NCBI GenBank assembly: GCA_016508695.1
Contig: VNKQ01000009.1
Location: 1,860,001 to 1,924,000 of the forward strand
Source: Hyphodiscus hymeniophilus
Taxonomy: Eukaryota > Ascomycota > Leotiomycetes > Helotiales > Hyphodiscaceae
Direction: 5' to 3'
DNA length: 64,000 nucleotides
Positions 22,851-34,183 of this stretch are shown piece after piece (position 1 is the first letter of the stretch; each line of letters opens with the position of its first letter). Below the pieces are notes generated by a model. That model saw only the letters and a program-made list of their open reading frames with translations, was not told the DNA's origin and did no database searches. Position numbers and translations under genes: made by a program.

Positions 22851-23472
22851 TGTTCTTGATGATATCTTTGTTGGTGGAAGGTGAGACTAGAATGATGATT
22901 CAAGAGTCCTAGTATCTCAATAGACGTTCTTAGTTATGAACAGAACAGACATAGAAGTGGGAGGAGGATTCTTCTACGGGCCCCCCGCATAGGTCTGGCT
23001 TGAAAACGTTCTGATGAGCGAGGTAACATCAACCGGTTACGCTAGCGTTCATTGGTATGGACGGGAATTTAATTCCTGAACCACCTTAAATCTAAGACCT
23101 AGCAAGGTGTTTGCCAAGTGAATTGCTTACTGCATGAGAGCCGCTAATATACTGCAGAACTATTCCATAAGTAGTCAATAATCAGCTTTTCAATGGGAAC
23201 GTACTAGCTCTGGTATTGCTTTACCCTTGACATTATTCAGAAGCCTTATTTCATTTCGTGTCAAGCGCTTATTATCAGCTCATGCATTGCGGAACTTTTT
23301 CCCTTTCTGGAGAGTAGGAATAACCTCGGAAATACGTAGTTGCTTTTACTTAGGAGAGTAAACTATCTATATAAGGACCAATACATCCTGTTTTGCAAGC
23401 CCGGTCTTGATGAGAACTCAATCGACAACAGTACCTCAAATACGACAATATAATATCCAATAGACTCTAAAG
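22851..23472. promoter_or_regulatory. divergent promoter of UstYa-family and small peptide genes
   Basis: About 620 bp separate the start of the UstYa-family gene (minus) from the small secreted peptide gene (plus). A TATA-like element (ctatataagg, near 23366-23376) lies about 100 bp before the peptide start. A shared head-to-head promoter suggests co-regulation. No specific binding site can be assigned. Confidence 0.5.
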
Positions 23473-23760
23473 ATGCATTTCTCTATGTACACCTTCGTCC
23501 TAGGACTTCTAGTTCTGCAAGGTTATGCATCACCTCTTCGGCCGCGTTCTGATTATACCTCAGAGTAAGAGCCACTCTTAATAAACAATGGGTTACAGAC
23601 TTACAACTACTCTCTAGTACGGCTTTCGCTGAGTCTTGGTAAGATGGCAGTGTCATTCCTTCCAGTTATTGAAGCTAAAGAACTGCACAGTGCAGCTGAA
23701 ATTGCTGAGGCGGCGGCGATTAAATTGGCCCGCGATGCTCTAGATGCATTGATGGTCTAG
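23473..23760 (+). CDS. small secreted peptide, candidate RiPP precursor
   Basis: ATG 23473 opens MHFSMYTFVLGLLVLQGYA, a good signal peptide with a GYA-S cleavage-like site, then SPLRPRSDYTS. Unspliced, the frame stops at codon 32 (gag taa). The stop overlaps a strong donor (gtaaga, 23565); joining to the acceptor gctgag (23633) gives exons 23473-23564 and 23634-23760, 72 aa in frame, ending in an Ala/Glu-rich amphipathic helix (EAKELHSAAEIAEAAAIKLA). Only one Tyr follows the signal peptide, in SDYTSD, next to a monobasic RPR. It lacks the tandem KR-flanked repeats of known dikaritin precursors. It is placed divergently from a UstYa-family gene. The gene model is moderate and its role as precursor is inference. 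Confidence 0.5.
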
Positions 23761-23985
23761 CTATTTCCAAAGGTTTCTGTGAGTCTTCATATCACTACTT
23801 TTACACCAGCTATATATGGAAGCTTATAATTCCCAGGTGGCTAAACTACCATCTACGGAGACATGTCTTGATGTGGTTTTCTTGATGGGGTTTCCCACAT
23901 CTTTTTGTAAATGCAGAGGACCAATAGTCAGATGTAATTTTTAGTTTTCAATACAGCTGGCCCCTAATTATCCTCAGTCAAAGTG

Positions 23986-24238
23986 TCAAGAGATTTCCCG
24001 GTGAAAACCGTCTAGCCAAGTGTACAGAAATAATTTAATGAACTTAGCAATGTGCAGTTTCGTCGGTCTCTCAGTTGGCAACTTACTGCCCCATCTGCAT
24101 TCGATGTCTGATTTTTCGCACCGCACACATACTCCAAGCCGACCGTCACATTTCACCTGTAATATCAGCCTAGCAATGCTTTAAGATCTAGCTTTGCAAT
24201 CTTACCTTTCGAGAGCGACAGGTAAAGCATTCTTCCAT
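23986..24238 (-). CDS. minimal Zn2Cys6 (GAL4-type) DNA-binding protein
   Basis: Exons 24206-24238 and 23986-24156 are joined over a 49 bp intron that splits the zinc cluster at the place typical for this family. The product begins MEECFTCRSRKVKCDG and continues with VCVRCEKSDIECRWG: all six cysteines in CxxCx6Cx6CxxCx6C spacing with the basic RSRK loop. Read through, it ends after 67 residues, so it carries little beyond the DNA-binding domain. A further strong donor (gtaagt at 24086) could lead into other exons, but no downstream coding stretch was recognised. It is either a stub regulator of the adjacent peptide/UstYa genes or the start of a decayed larger factor. Confidence 0.5.
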
Positions 24239-25099
24239 CGTTGTATCAACGAGGGGTCTGAGATATCAGGAACATCCAAATGCTGGAATTTTGGATAGTA
24301 ATGAAAGTGACATTCGCTGATACCCCAGTTCAAACCCAAGTCACCGTATTTGCAGACAATGCTGTCTGAGTGGTTACTTTATGAAGGAGCGCACAAGCTC
24401 AGAGAGAGCTCTGTGCGTAATACCTTAACTTCTGATATTGCGCCATAACTGGCTAATTCCGGTATTCCGGCACTAAATTTTTCAAGACTACAAGTTTTAG
24501 CTACCTTGTTTGATAGGTCTCATGAGTAGTGTAGGGAAGTAGCATGCAAGTCTTCGGAGCATCAAAATGCCATATTATAATATGTAGTTGCTTTGATGCC
24601 ATTATAAGTAAGAAGATGGTAAGAACCAAGGAGGTGTTTTTGCGGCGTTGCCCAAGTCACGAGCTGATAACCGCTATCAGACACTCACTGCAAGCTCTAC
24701 TCAGCCCATCAGAATATAGGAGGACACAGGATGCGCTCTCACAATAGTAATGCTTGATTTCATTTGTTTCCAGTTTGAGATGTTGTTGAAGATAGACACG
24801 AGACACTTACGATGCGCTCAAATAGCTTAATCCTGCAAAAGCTACAACTTCTGCACCAAATGAGCTAAGGGCGAAAGATGGGTTAGTACAAGGGATGGCT
24901 TTGCAAACTATCAGCAGCTTGCTCATAATGTTTGGGAGGGCAAGTTTGCGAGTACTTCACAACAGCGAGAGTCCAATCGCGCCATTACTATCTGGAAGAT
25001 TGCATTTGGTATCATAATTTGAACTCCTGAACACCGAAGCCCTAGCTCATGTCGAGTAAGATAACTCCAACCTAGAACTTAATGCAGAGACGGTCAGCT
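24239..25099. other. intergenic region, no gene supported
   Basis: About 860 bp between the Zn2Cys6 gene start and the Ubc6-like gene end. A 68-codon plus-strand frame (24544-24747) and two 30-40 codon minus-strand frames near 24830-25000 are open but have no motif or supporting splice pattern. Confidence 0.5.
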
Positions 25100-26103
25100 T
25101 TAAGAAGAGACTGTAAGCAGCATTCTCAAAACCATGAATATCAGACAGACGACAACTCCTGCAATGGCCCTATCAATCCAAAGGGTTAATCCGTCAGTAG
25201 ATCTCCTAATTTCTGCCGCTCTTTCTCGTATGGCGTGGGATTGTGGGATTGTCGTCGAGTTTCGTTGCTGAATATTCCGTGGAACTTCCGATCTCGCGGC
25301 TCCCTGATCATTGCCCGATGATATGGAACCTGTTGGTAGAGGCACCCCTTGCACCGGTCTGGCAGGAGGATATGCTGGCGGATCTGGGAGGACAGGAGTG
25401 GTCTGTACGAACCCCTCCGCCAATTCCGCTTCTTCGCCTAGATCCGTCGGCGCTGGTACCTTCTCAGCCTCCTTGTACTTCATAGTCAGTTCCTTCGGCA
25501 CCTCTTGCTCCACCCGTGTACTACCCTCAGCATCTTCTCGAGCCTTCGCGGCTTCAGCCCGCTCATCAAGAATCTCTCGATTGCTCTGTGCACAAACCCC
25601 GCACTTCCAATTTGCGCTGGAATCTGCACATCTTCTCCGCTCGGCCTCGCTAGTATCCAATCCTCCGAGCTGTCCCTTTGCATCAGTCTCCATGAATGCC
25701 CTCAAAGCCACCAACGCCGTCCGAATTCCCCAAGCTGGTTGCCACGTCTCTTCATGATGTCCACTAATCGATAGACAGATCTCACGGTTCGTCTCAAAAC
25801 GACCGGAGGGGGTAAGAAAGCGGAATGAAGGAGGGCGCAGCGGATATGCTGAGGGCAGCACTATCCGTCCGTGGTAAATACCGTCTGCAAACGCTGAGCT
25901 CGGCGGCCCGCGTAATGTGAAGTGCCATTCGAATATATCTTCGTCGGAGGCAGGGCAGGCATGGTAATCGGGGGACGGAGTAGAGGAGAGCTCTGCTGCT
26001 TCGCGAACTATGCGGACATTAGACAAATATTAATTCTCGGTGAGGGGAGCGTACGGATTCGTTTGACAGTTGGCGATTTCGTGTTAAGTTTTGATGCGGC
26101 CAT
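25100..26103 (-). CDS. ubc6: ubiquitin-conjugating enzyme E2, Ubc6/UBE2J type, tail-anchored
   Basis: Exons 26055-26103 and 25100-26007 are separated by a 47 bp intron; the ATG at 26103 restores the family N-terminus (NTKSPTVKRIL + REAAEL). 318 aa. The UBC fold runs to about residue 130, with WHFTLRGPP and the catalytic Cys94 in NREICLSISGHHEETW, the HPN-less NREIC form typical of Ubc6/UBE2J enzymes. A variable Pro-rich linker and a C-terminal hydrophobic helix (AIAGVVVCLIFMVLRMLL) form the tail anchor in the ER membrane. In other fungi this enzyme works with Doa10 in ER-associated degradation. The frame is intact. The 348 bp between this gene and the next upstream one hold no gene. Confidence 0.5.
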
Positions 26104-26451
26104 TGTGGACAATCCAATGAAGAGACAGTATATGAATAGAACAGGAGGAGTACAAGACGATGAAAGGGCAGAGGTGCTATTTATTCAGGCGAACCATTTG
26201 AAGTGATCAGCTTGACGTTGAGAATGTGAGCTGCATCATCGATAAGCCGGATGTGGCTTGACACCCTGAATAATACCCGTAACGTGGTCCGAAACACTCG
26301 TCACGTGGGAAGGTATCTTTTCCTGAATCACTCTCTTCGTGGGGAAAGCGATCATAATGCTCATTATGTGGTGATATAACACATTCTGCTGGATACAGGG
26401 TATGACATGACATGGTACAAATCCTAAAACGCCCAAGATCTCTTGAATTGC

Positions 26452-28074
26452 TCAATCAACTCCCTCATCTTGACCATCCCAGCCTCTTACATCGTCCTTT
26501 TGCCTTGCTACGGTATTTCCTAGCAACGTGTTGGTGACAATTCCAACTTTATGTGGCCATCCGCCCGCTGCTTTGCGATCCGCCTTCCGATCTAAAGCCC
26601 GTTGCTCGGCCTTGTCCTCGTCACTGCTAATTTCATAGTCATCTTCATCGAGACCGTCCCTGGATCGTATAGTATGCATGGATAGAGCTCCCGAGCCAGA
26701 CTCCTCATCCGCGTATCGATTCGGACTCCTTCCGAGAATTCTGTCCGCCTTGGATGTCGATCGAGTTGGGTACGCAACATAATGTCTTCCAGCTCCGTCC
26801 GAGGTTGGCACTGAAATCGACGGTACTGGGTCATCGCCTCCCCAGCCAGCATTTCGCTCTCTTGAACGTTGTTCTTCTCGTTCCCTTGCAATCCTATCTC
26901 TCGACTCGAGCCACTTCGGACTAGGCTCCCAGCTCCATCCATCTCCAGTTGTATTGCAGATCGGGAATGCCCAAAAAGCCTTTCGAGGTCCAAAAAGGTG
27001 TAGCAGGTTCTTCTTCCATCCCAGGTCGAATGCGCTTGGTAGTTTCTCCGAATCTTGCTCATCCAGATACTCTTCATACCTCTGTCTGGCGCGCATTCGT
27101 TCCATCGCATCGTAGTTATGGAACTGTCGTTGTTCTCCGTGCGCCATGGTATCTTGTTGTTGATGTGCAATGCGGGGAGATCCATTCTGTTGTGTGTCTC
27201 TTGGTTCCTGAACATAATCCCTCGAGTCACGTTGTTGTGGGATATGCTGACGCTGCATTGATTTCCTCAATGGGCTCAAATATCTTGTCTTCTCCAAGCA
27301 TTCAATTGTCGTCTGCCCTCTCGATGCGAGCAGAATGTGCCATCCTGTAAATCCTGCCAACACCAACCCAATGATTCCAGATACGACGGCCAGCATCACA
27401 TAATTGACTGGCATCAAGCTCTCTGTATATTCGCCTTCGTTCACTATTTCCCGCCAGACCCAAGTTGCAGAAACTCCAAGACAGACGAAGCAGAACAGAG
27501 TCGTATAAATCAGGAAGAGGAGGAACGCTTTGTAGTTATGAAGTCCGACGCACGTCGCTAGCCACGGGCAATGATGATCCATCTTCAGTACGCATTTTCG
27601 ACATGTCGAGCAATGATGAGCTCGATCTGGTTTTCGTGCCTGGCATTTCTTGCAGAATCGTAGCTCGCCATTCGACTTAACTGTAAAGTTCGTCGCAACG
27701 GGAGGGGCATGTGTAGGGAGGGAGTTGTAGTCGTCATTCGTGTTCGTTGTTGTTCCAGGACTCGTAAAAACTGCGGTTGTGTATGACCAGTTGAGGAGGA
27801 GAAACAGTGCTATGCCGAGAAGTGAGGTGCCATTCCCTGGAGGGTGTTAGCAGGTTCGAGAGGTTTGTGGATGGCACATACCTATCCAGACACTTTTTGT
27901 CGCAAGAAAGCCAATGGTTGCTTCGACCCAGACAGCCCAGGAAGTGATTGAGTACACAAAGAATAGTGGGAAGTATGTGACGCCTATGCAGCAATATCGC
28001 TCGCACTTCCTGGCCCATTTGCGAGGCATTCTGGTTGGTGATCGTGAAGGACTCGGAGGAGCTAGAGTGGCCAT
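26452..28074 (-). CDS. pfa3: DHHC palmitoyltransferase, Pfa3-like
   Basis: Exons 27882-28074 and 26452-27836 with a 45 bp intron, 525 aa. ATG 28074 ([10 protein letters not shown]) was preferred to the in-frame ATG 28224 because the upstream 50 codons are low-complexity and the family starts with a short tail before KCERYCC. Two N-terminal membrane helices are followed by the Cys-rich domain [20 protein letters not shown] and the DHHC core [20 protein letters not shown], then two more helices. The long C-terminal cytosolic tail is charged and disordered. The enzyme S-acylates proteins on the vacuole in yeast (Vac8 is the known Pfa3 substrate). The tail contains YxxWxW-like [11 protein letters not shown]. 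The frame is intact. Confidence 0.5.
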
Positions 28075-28508
28075 CACTGTTATAAAAGCATGGTGTATCA
28101 GAGATGAGTCTGATGATGTTGAAGACGATGCTTTGGCACAGCCGAAAGCTTGTGAGGTTGGTGATGCTAAATATTCAGCTTTGTGAGGTGGTGATTTCAG
28201 GAGGCTGAGTCGCTGACGAAACATTTCGGGGGTTCAGATCATCCGAAGCGAGACCTTTGAATATCATGACACCCAAACAAGCAAGATATTTGGTGTCTGT
28301 ATTTCTCTTTCTGATGTCTTCCCCATTTCTTACAATATCCCGAAGCCTACAGATATCAATTGTTTGATTCCTGACAGTCGTGGTTTGATTGAGAATTAGC
28401 GGATCATTGGGCGAGCTTTAGATTACAAACTTCGTGGGGTATTTTGTATCTTCATTCGCATGTACAAATTATCTCTTCTTCCTCAACCTCTCCTAAACTT
28501 TGGCCAGC
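28075..28508. other. promoter-side intergenic region
   Basis: About 430 bp upstream of the palmitoyltransferase gene. An alternative in-frame upstream ATG (28224) lies here, so the 5' end of that transcript may be longer. Nothing else was recognised. Confidence 0.5.
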
Positions 28509-29290
28509 TTGGGATATGGTTTTGGACAGATCTTTGTCATCACGCAACTACACCACCACGCACTGTTCGAGCAACTCATTCTCGGGTGTAATGGCAATGC
28601 GCCCAATGCCACAGTGTTTTGGCGCATCTTGGAGTCGACCGAGAGGTAGTGGACCTCTTCTTTTGATCAGGTATTTCTGCTTGCGAACAACCTATTCTAT
28701 TATCGGGGTTTACTCTGCCTCAGACAATATTCTACCCGGTCAACAATGAGTTTTTTGCGTTGACGAGAACATCGAATCCGCCACAAGGGGCAGCATGTGA
28801 GCATAGGCGCAGAGTAGGTTAAGACAAGAAACCAAAGCTAACCACTCTTTAGTCTTGGCTCATGGCTGATACAGCTCACTTCCTTAACCAGCTCAAAGAA
28901 GTCGCGGCTTCGAGCAAAGAGGAAGGGAGGCCGGTTGAAATACATGGTTCCTCACGTGTCATTTCAGTCAATGCGGTACTTCCTGTGCAACGGATGTTGG
29001 GATACGGGCCAAAGGCGGTCTTTCAAGAACACGTAAATCTCTCACACCAGATACTCTACCAGAGATAATAGGGCAAGACACAGTGCATTTGGCTTCATCA
29101 TCAAACGAGAAGCTGTGTTGCAAGATCCAGAATAGAGTCCTCTGGTGAAAGTGAGGGCTCAGTGGGTATGCGGTACTCGGCCGAGAGTCGTTCTGTATCT
29201 GACCACGCACAACGAGCTCCTCGACTTTGTTTGCACACACCAGCTGAAATCTGAGAACGCAAACACTCAATTCAAACCTAAGATGCCGCG
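28509..29290 (+). pseudogene. decayed protein-coding gene, family not recognised
   Basis: Protein-like sequence continues across stops and frame changes. In one frame, GYGFGQIFVITQLHHHALFE and NATVFWRILESTER are followed by an in-frame TAG (28647-28649) and then WTSSFDQVFLLANNLFYYRG. Further on, 28862-29068 (GSSRVISVNAVLPVQRMLGY, GPKAVFQEHV) and 29145-29300 (PRVVLYLTTHNELLDFVCTH) read in other frames. The composition is coding-like but no introns reconcile the breaks. No conserved domain was recognised, so only its decayed state is claimed, with modest confidence. Confidence 0.5.
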
Positions 29291-29424
29291 TCATGGTACT
29301 GTAAAGTCCTCGCCAATACAGTCTAAAGCGTCTATTGATGCAAATACCGATATTGAAAATTTCATTATCATACGATTATATTACAGATCGGGAGCATAGC
29401 TACAATCTTTCCAGCCTCACGCTT

Positions 29425-32377
29425 TCAACGAGGCGTAATAGAATCAAAGATATCCAGCACGTCACGAGGGAAGAAATCCAAATCCCCAATGCCAAACCAC
29501 GCCATGTCAATATCATGACTCGAGATCATGACACCGTCCGAAGGGTATAGTTCAGAACCAGGATTTGTCTGCGCAGGGGTTGTGGCATCTAGGTTGGTGG
29601 CATATGTTGTATGTACGTGCGGAGATTCTTGGTACGGGCGTTCTGAGAATCTAGTATGTCTATTGGGTGAGATACCGCTTGGAGGTCTCTCATGGTAAGC
29701 TGTAGATGGCATATTGAATTGGACGTGACCGAAGTTCGCTACATCGATTGCTTCTTTATGCGGATTAGGTTCCACAACCGGGTGGTACGTGGTCCGCTGC
29801 ATCGTGTCCAAGGGAGGATATGGAAACGAATCATAGACATTCTCCAAAGACCCAGAAGTTAAGGCCACCTCGTCCCTACCATTTATTAAGGATGCTCCGG
29901 ATGAGGTGTTTGGATATAGGAGGTTCAAATTGAAAGTAGGGCTGTTGACCGTGCCAGCGAGTGACCAGCCTATAGCTTGGGTGGGGTCTATGAAAGCGTC
30001 ATCGGCATTTGCGTATTGATCATCCCCGTTCTCCGAAGGCATCAAGTGTGTAATCCCATTCGTTGCGTCGGTGGGGTTGCGAGGTTTTCGCTTCCAAGCC
30101 ACAGCCAGAGATGGCGGAGGCCGAGTACTGTCCATCTCTTCGTCCGTGTAAAGAAGAGGGTCCCAGATACCTTCCGCCTTTTGTTTTAATGCTGTCAAGA
30201 TGTATTTTATTCCGGTCCAGTAAGCTTCTTGTGACTGAAGCGCTTTATAGCACCTTTGATAATTGCGTATAGCTGCTGTGGCTAATAGCGTATGCTTTGC
30301 TGGGTTTGAAGTTCTATGATCAACCAGAGAAGGCGGAGTAGCAGCCCGAGACGCGGGCTGGGAAGATTTCAATCTTTCCATCTCCAGGAGAAAGCTACTT
30401 GCCGCAATATAGATAGGCTGTGAGGTGAACGGAGTGCCCGTGAAGCTTTTTGGGTCGATGAGCTCCGCGAAAGCTATGATATCCACGATGGTTTTGGCTG
30501 ATGACATCGATACCTCACGGGAGTTCGGGAAGAGCTTCTCTATGTTTGTAAAGCCGTGTAATAATGTTGGTTGATGCACCAAAACAATGAGGGCATGGAA
30601 CCTGCTCAGCAATTAACTCGCACTCTGTGAAGAATGCCTCAGAGACTCCGACACGTACCAGAAGTGTAGAAGTATGAAATTAGTGCCTTCGCCTGCTTTC
30701 ACGTATTGCTGAAAGTTCGTAGCATTAAAATGTAAACTTGACGACAATGATTGATAGAAGACGGTTAGTCGAGTCTCAACAGCGGCTAGATTCTTGAAGG
30801 CGTCTGCAGTGAACTCGTCACCTATGCTGTTCAACAAGTCCGTGACTTTACCATAGAGGTGTACGATCCGTATCAACGCCGGGAATGGTTTCGGCCACTG
30901 GTCCCCATCAACACATCGAACAAGGGAAGGAAAAGGAATCTGGATATCCTTGTCTTGAAGTGTAACAGGCCTACCTGTTCCACTCGAGACGTATCTATCT
31001 GTCATCAATACAGCCCAGAATGTAAGTGTTCGCTCCACCTGGTCAGACTCCTGCTCTGGTTGGTTAGAAAGAGCATTATTTGCAGGAGCGTCGCTATCTC
31101 GTCTGATCTCCTTCACTTTCTGCAGACCTAGGTCTTGAGCCATGCGGATTGAGCATCCAAGTTGCATCCATAGTCCACTGTCGTGATTTCTCCCAAATTC
31201 ATCATATGCCAATAACAAGCAGGTCTGGACACAAGAAATGGTCGGACACGGATATGACTCAACGACAGCAGCCCGGGCTCGGTGAGCAAAAACTTGGCCT
31301 ATTTCAGCGTTCATGGCTACCCTGTTGGTAGAAGTTTCCGGCGACGAAATCATCAACGGCTCTGAACAGAATCTTTCTGATACTGCACAAATGGCATTCA
31401 CTAACATCGGCTCGATCTGCTTTTTCTTGATGTCGTCGAAGAACTTTCGGCGTTGAAGAAAGGGGAAGTTACAGCCCAGATTATCGAAAAACCTCCCCAC
31501 AAGGCGCAGAATCAACGGATCGATAACGAGTGCACAGTCCCGATCGTATACCGGGACATCCAGAAGCAATTGGCGCTCGGACGCGACTCGGAGTGAGTTG
31601 CCATCGGATGTTGTTCGGATGCTTCCATTGCTAGAACTTGGAGATGTTGCAGATACAGCGTCGATGCTAGGGGCGTGTTCTTTAACTTGAACCACCATTT
31701 GTTTATAGCCTGGAGCAATAGCCGTAGGCCCAAAGTAACGGAAATAAGGGACACGATGTTGACTTGTTCGGGGCTTGGGGTACTTAGTACTGGCATCTGG
31801 TGTGTCTGTTGTCTTTCCGTCAAGGGGTGAGAAGTCTAAGAAGGCTTCGCAGAAAGGTTCTGGCATCCTGTCACTTTGGTCTGGAAACAATTGCTCGTCC
31901 TCTAGTACTGACCGCGACCTTCCTGAGCATGATTCCTGGTCTGGTCCTAATGGCTCGTATATTGTACTCAACTGCAAGGTTCCATTAGGATGCTGATCCG
32001 GTCTACCGCCTGTTTCCTTGATCGAATTCCCTCCATTCGCACGTGACTGGACACCCACTTCTCCAGCTTCCGGATATCCTTGACATCTTCTTCCTCCGTC
32101 CGTGCAAGCCATACACTCCGGCCGTCTGCCATCGCATTTTGTCTTACGTTTACGGCAAGTTTCGCATCTGTAACGATATTCGAACGTCGACCGGTCAGCT
32201 GCTTGATGCTAGTTTACCTAAATAGATAACTCGGGCTACGGACTCCACGACTTACGCGATGTTGACCCTCCGTCTCTTGCTTGGGTGGAGACGATCATCG
32301 TAAGAGGTGACGAATTTGATACCATTGTACGGCGAACTAGCTGACGACGGCACTGCGGCGTGTATTAAGGTGCTCAT
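29425..32377 (-). CDS. Zn2Cys6 transcription factor with fungal_trans domain
   Basis: Exons 32256-32377, 30659-32167 and 29425-30601 with introns of 88 and 57 bp, about 935 aa. The first ORF seen lacks the DNA-binding domain start; exon 1 supplies it, giving SKRRRVNIACETCRKRKTKC then DGRRPECMACTDGGRRCQGY, a complete binuclear cluster whose first Cys codon abuts the splice. A fungal_trans middle homology region follows (LVNAICAVSERF, SYPCPTISCVQTCLLLAYDE, CSIRMAQDLGLQK, RTLTFWAVLMTDRYVSSGTG). The Ser/Asn/Pro-rich tail is a likely activation region. The layout resembles xylanolytic-activator type regulators. Target genes are unknown; the adjacent SDR, monooxygenase and sugar transporter are candidates. 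Confidence 0.5.
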
Positions 32378-33147
32378 GATCGAAACAAGATGGCGTCAGG
32401 CGATCGATGTTCGGAGCATCTTCCACAGCCACAAAGCCCGCCGTCTAATGCTGATAGTCTTATGCTGTGGTTATTTTGAAAGGGGTCGTTGGATTGTTCC
32501 TGGAGATGAAAACTTACTTGGATGCGTGGAAGGACATGGAGATAAACTAAATGGAGTGCCGACGATAGAAGTCTTCCTTAGACGATTATCGCGAAAGCGG
32601 AGGATTTAATCACGTGACTGTGGTACCTACGCTTGGGAAAGAACCCTGTCTCACTTTGTCAGAAACCTTACTTTTAAAAATAGATTTAGCTGCTAAAAGT
32701 TGAGGATATTGCTTGTTGTTGCGTACTATATGCTCTAGGAAGAGTCTTCATAGAAGCAGCTTCATACTGGTGCATGTATTGACAGTGCCTTTTATTTCTC
32801 GACAATACCAATAGCGGATGATAAGCCATGCGTGGGGACCCCGCAGAGCTACCGTACACCATGACATTTTGCCACGAACCGAGTAGCCGAATCCGGACAA
32901 CAATTTGTTTTGAATGGTTTCTTTAATTTGTTGTCGAAGCTAACACCATACAGACCGTTTAGATATAATGCATCCTGCGCTATTGACCTTGAATTGGCTA
33001 ACCTATCATTCAGAGATCAATAAAGTGAGAGTTTACTGCAGTGAAAAATCGATTTCCTGAAAGGAATCATAAACCCGTCACCTTTATCAACTAGAAGGTG
33101 CGAATCACTCTCTCTCTTTGACAAGATGCTACCAGTAGCCTGTCATT
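32378..33147. other. intergenic region, no gene seen
   Basis: About 770 bp upstream of the Zn2Cys6 regulator and downstream of the SDR gene. A 100-codon plus-strand ORF (32307-32609) overlaps the regulator's first exon and shows no motif; it is treated as chance. Confidence 0.5.
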
Positions 33148-34183
33148 TTATGATACTGCCTCTTGAGCTGCAAGATGGATAGCTGAGGGACCTGTACGCC
33201 TAGAATACAGAGTATCTAAGACATCTTTATGACCAAGTCCAATATTCGTAGCTGTGTTTCCAGATCCCGACGGCCCAGGATCATTGAATGGTTCCACTTT
33301 ACGGACTCGCTTTGAGACCTCTAAGATTGTACCTCCCTCGATAGACCCGGCTTGACAGCTGTCCTTCTCAATCAAATCCAGCATCACTTCAGCAACACTC
33401 TCTGGCGAGACCCAGTCATCCTCTTCCCCGACTGTCTTCAACTTTTCTGGATGCTCAGTCCACAGCGGCGTCTTGATAATGCCCGGTGCTACGGCTGTGA
33501 CTCTCACACCCACAGCCTCCTCCAACAATGCCAAGCTGCGAACGAATCCGTTGATTCCATGTTTGCTAGCAATATATAGCGGCGTAAAGAGGTTCGCTCG
33601 CTGGCCTGCTATAGAGCTAATATGAACGACGCTTCCCTGTTTCCTTTCAGTCATGAAGTGCTGGAGCGCCAGTTGCGTAAGTCGTATAGGGTGGGTCAGG
33701 TTGATATCCAGCATTTTATACCGGCCACTTGCAGGAGTGTCGGTCGAGTCTTTGGAGCCTGGAGGATACCAGAAGTTGGAGAATGACTTGCGAGCAAGAA
33801 CTCGTCAGCAAAATCGTAGCCCATCGACAAACCCCAGCTTGGACTACTGTCTCAGAAAATATTTCCTTTTGGAAACCACTTACTGGTTCATAGATTCCTG
33901 CGCCGGGACAGACTACATCAACACCGCCAAACTCGGTCGTTGCCGCCGCGAATGCTCCCTCTAGATCATCCCACTGCGTCACATCACACTTGCAGAACAC
34001 AGCTCGAGATGCTGAGCGCCTGCTTGAGTACTCGTCGACGAGCTGTCTCGCTTCGGGACGCAAGGCCAGATCGGCAAATAGTACATTACAACCTCGTGAG
34101 AGAAGGAGGCGCGCAAAGGCTAGAGTGATTCCTGAGCCTGCTCCTGTTGCAATTGCGGTCTTTCCCCGCACCGCGAACGACAT
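33148..34183 (-). CDS. short-chain dehydrogenase/reductase (15-PGDH-like)
   Basis: Exons 33884-34183 and 33148-33786 with a 97 bp intron, 312 aa. GKTAIATGAGSGI is the TGxxxGxG nucleotide-binding loop of classical SDRs; NVLFADLALRPEA carries the Asp expected for NAD preference; VHISSIAG supplies the catalytic Ser and LYIASKHGI the YxxxK pair. VAPGIIKTPLW follows as usual. The NAG-type motif reads PGAG (VVCPGAGIYEP), so Asn is replaced by Pro, which is unusual. It is a soluble oxidoreductase of alcohols/ketones with unknown substrate, divergent from the flavin monooxygenase gene across about 800 bp. Confidence 0.5.

Noticed and set aside
24544..24747. 68-codon plus-strand ORF near the small Zn2Cys6 gene
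   Set aside because: No recognised motif, no signal peptide, no splice partners; length is within chance expectation.
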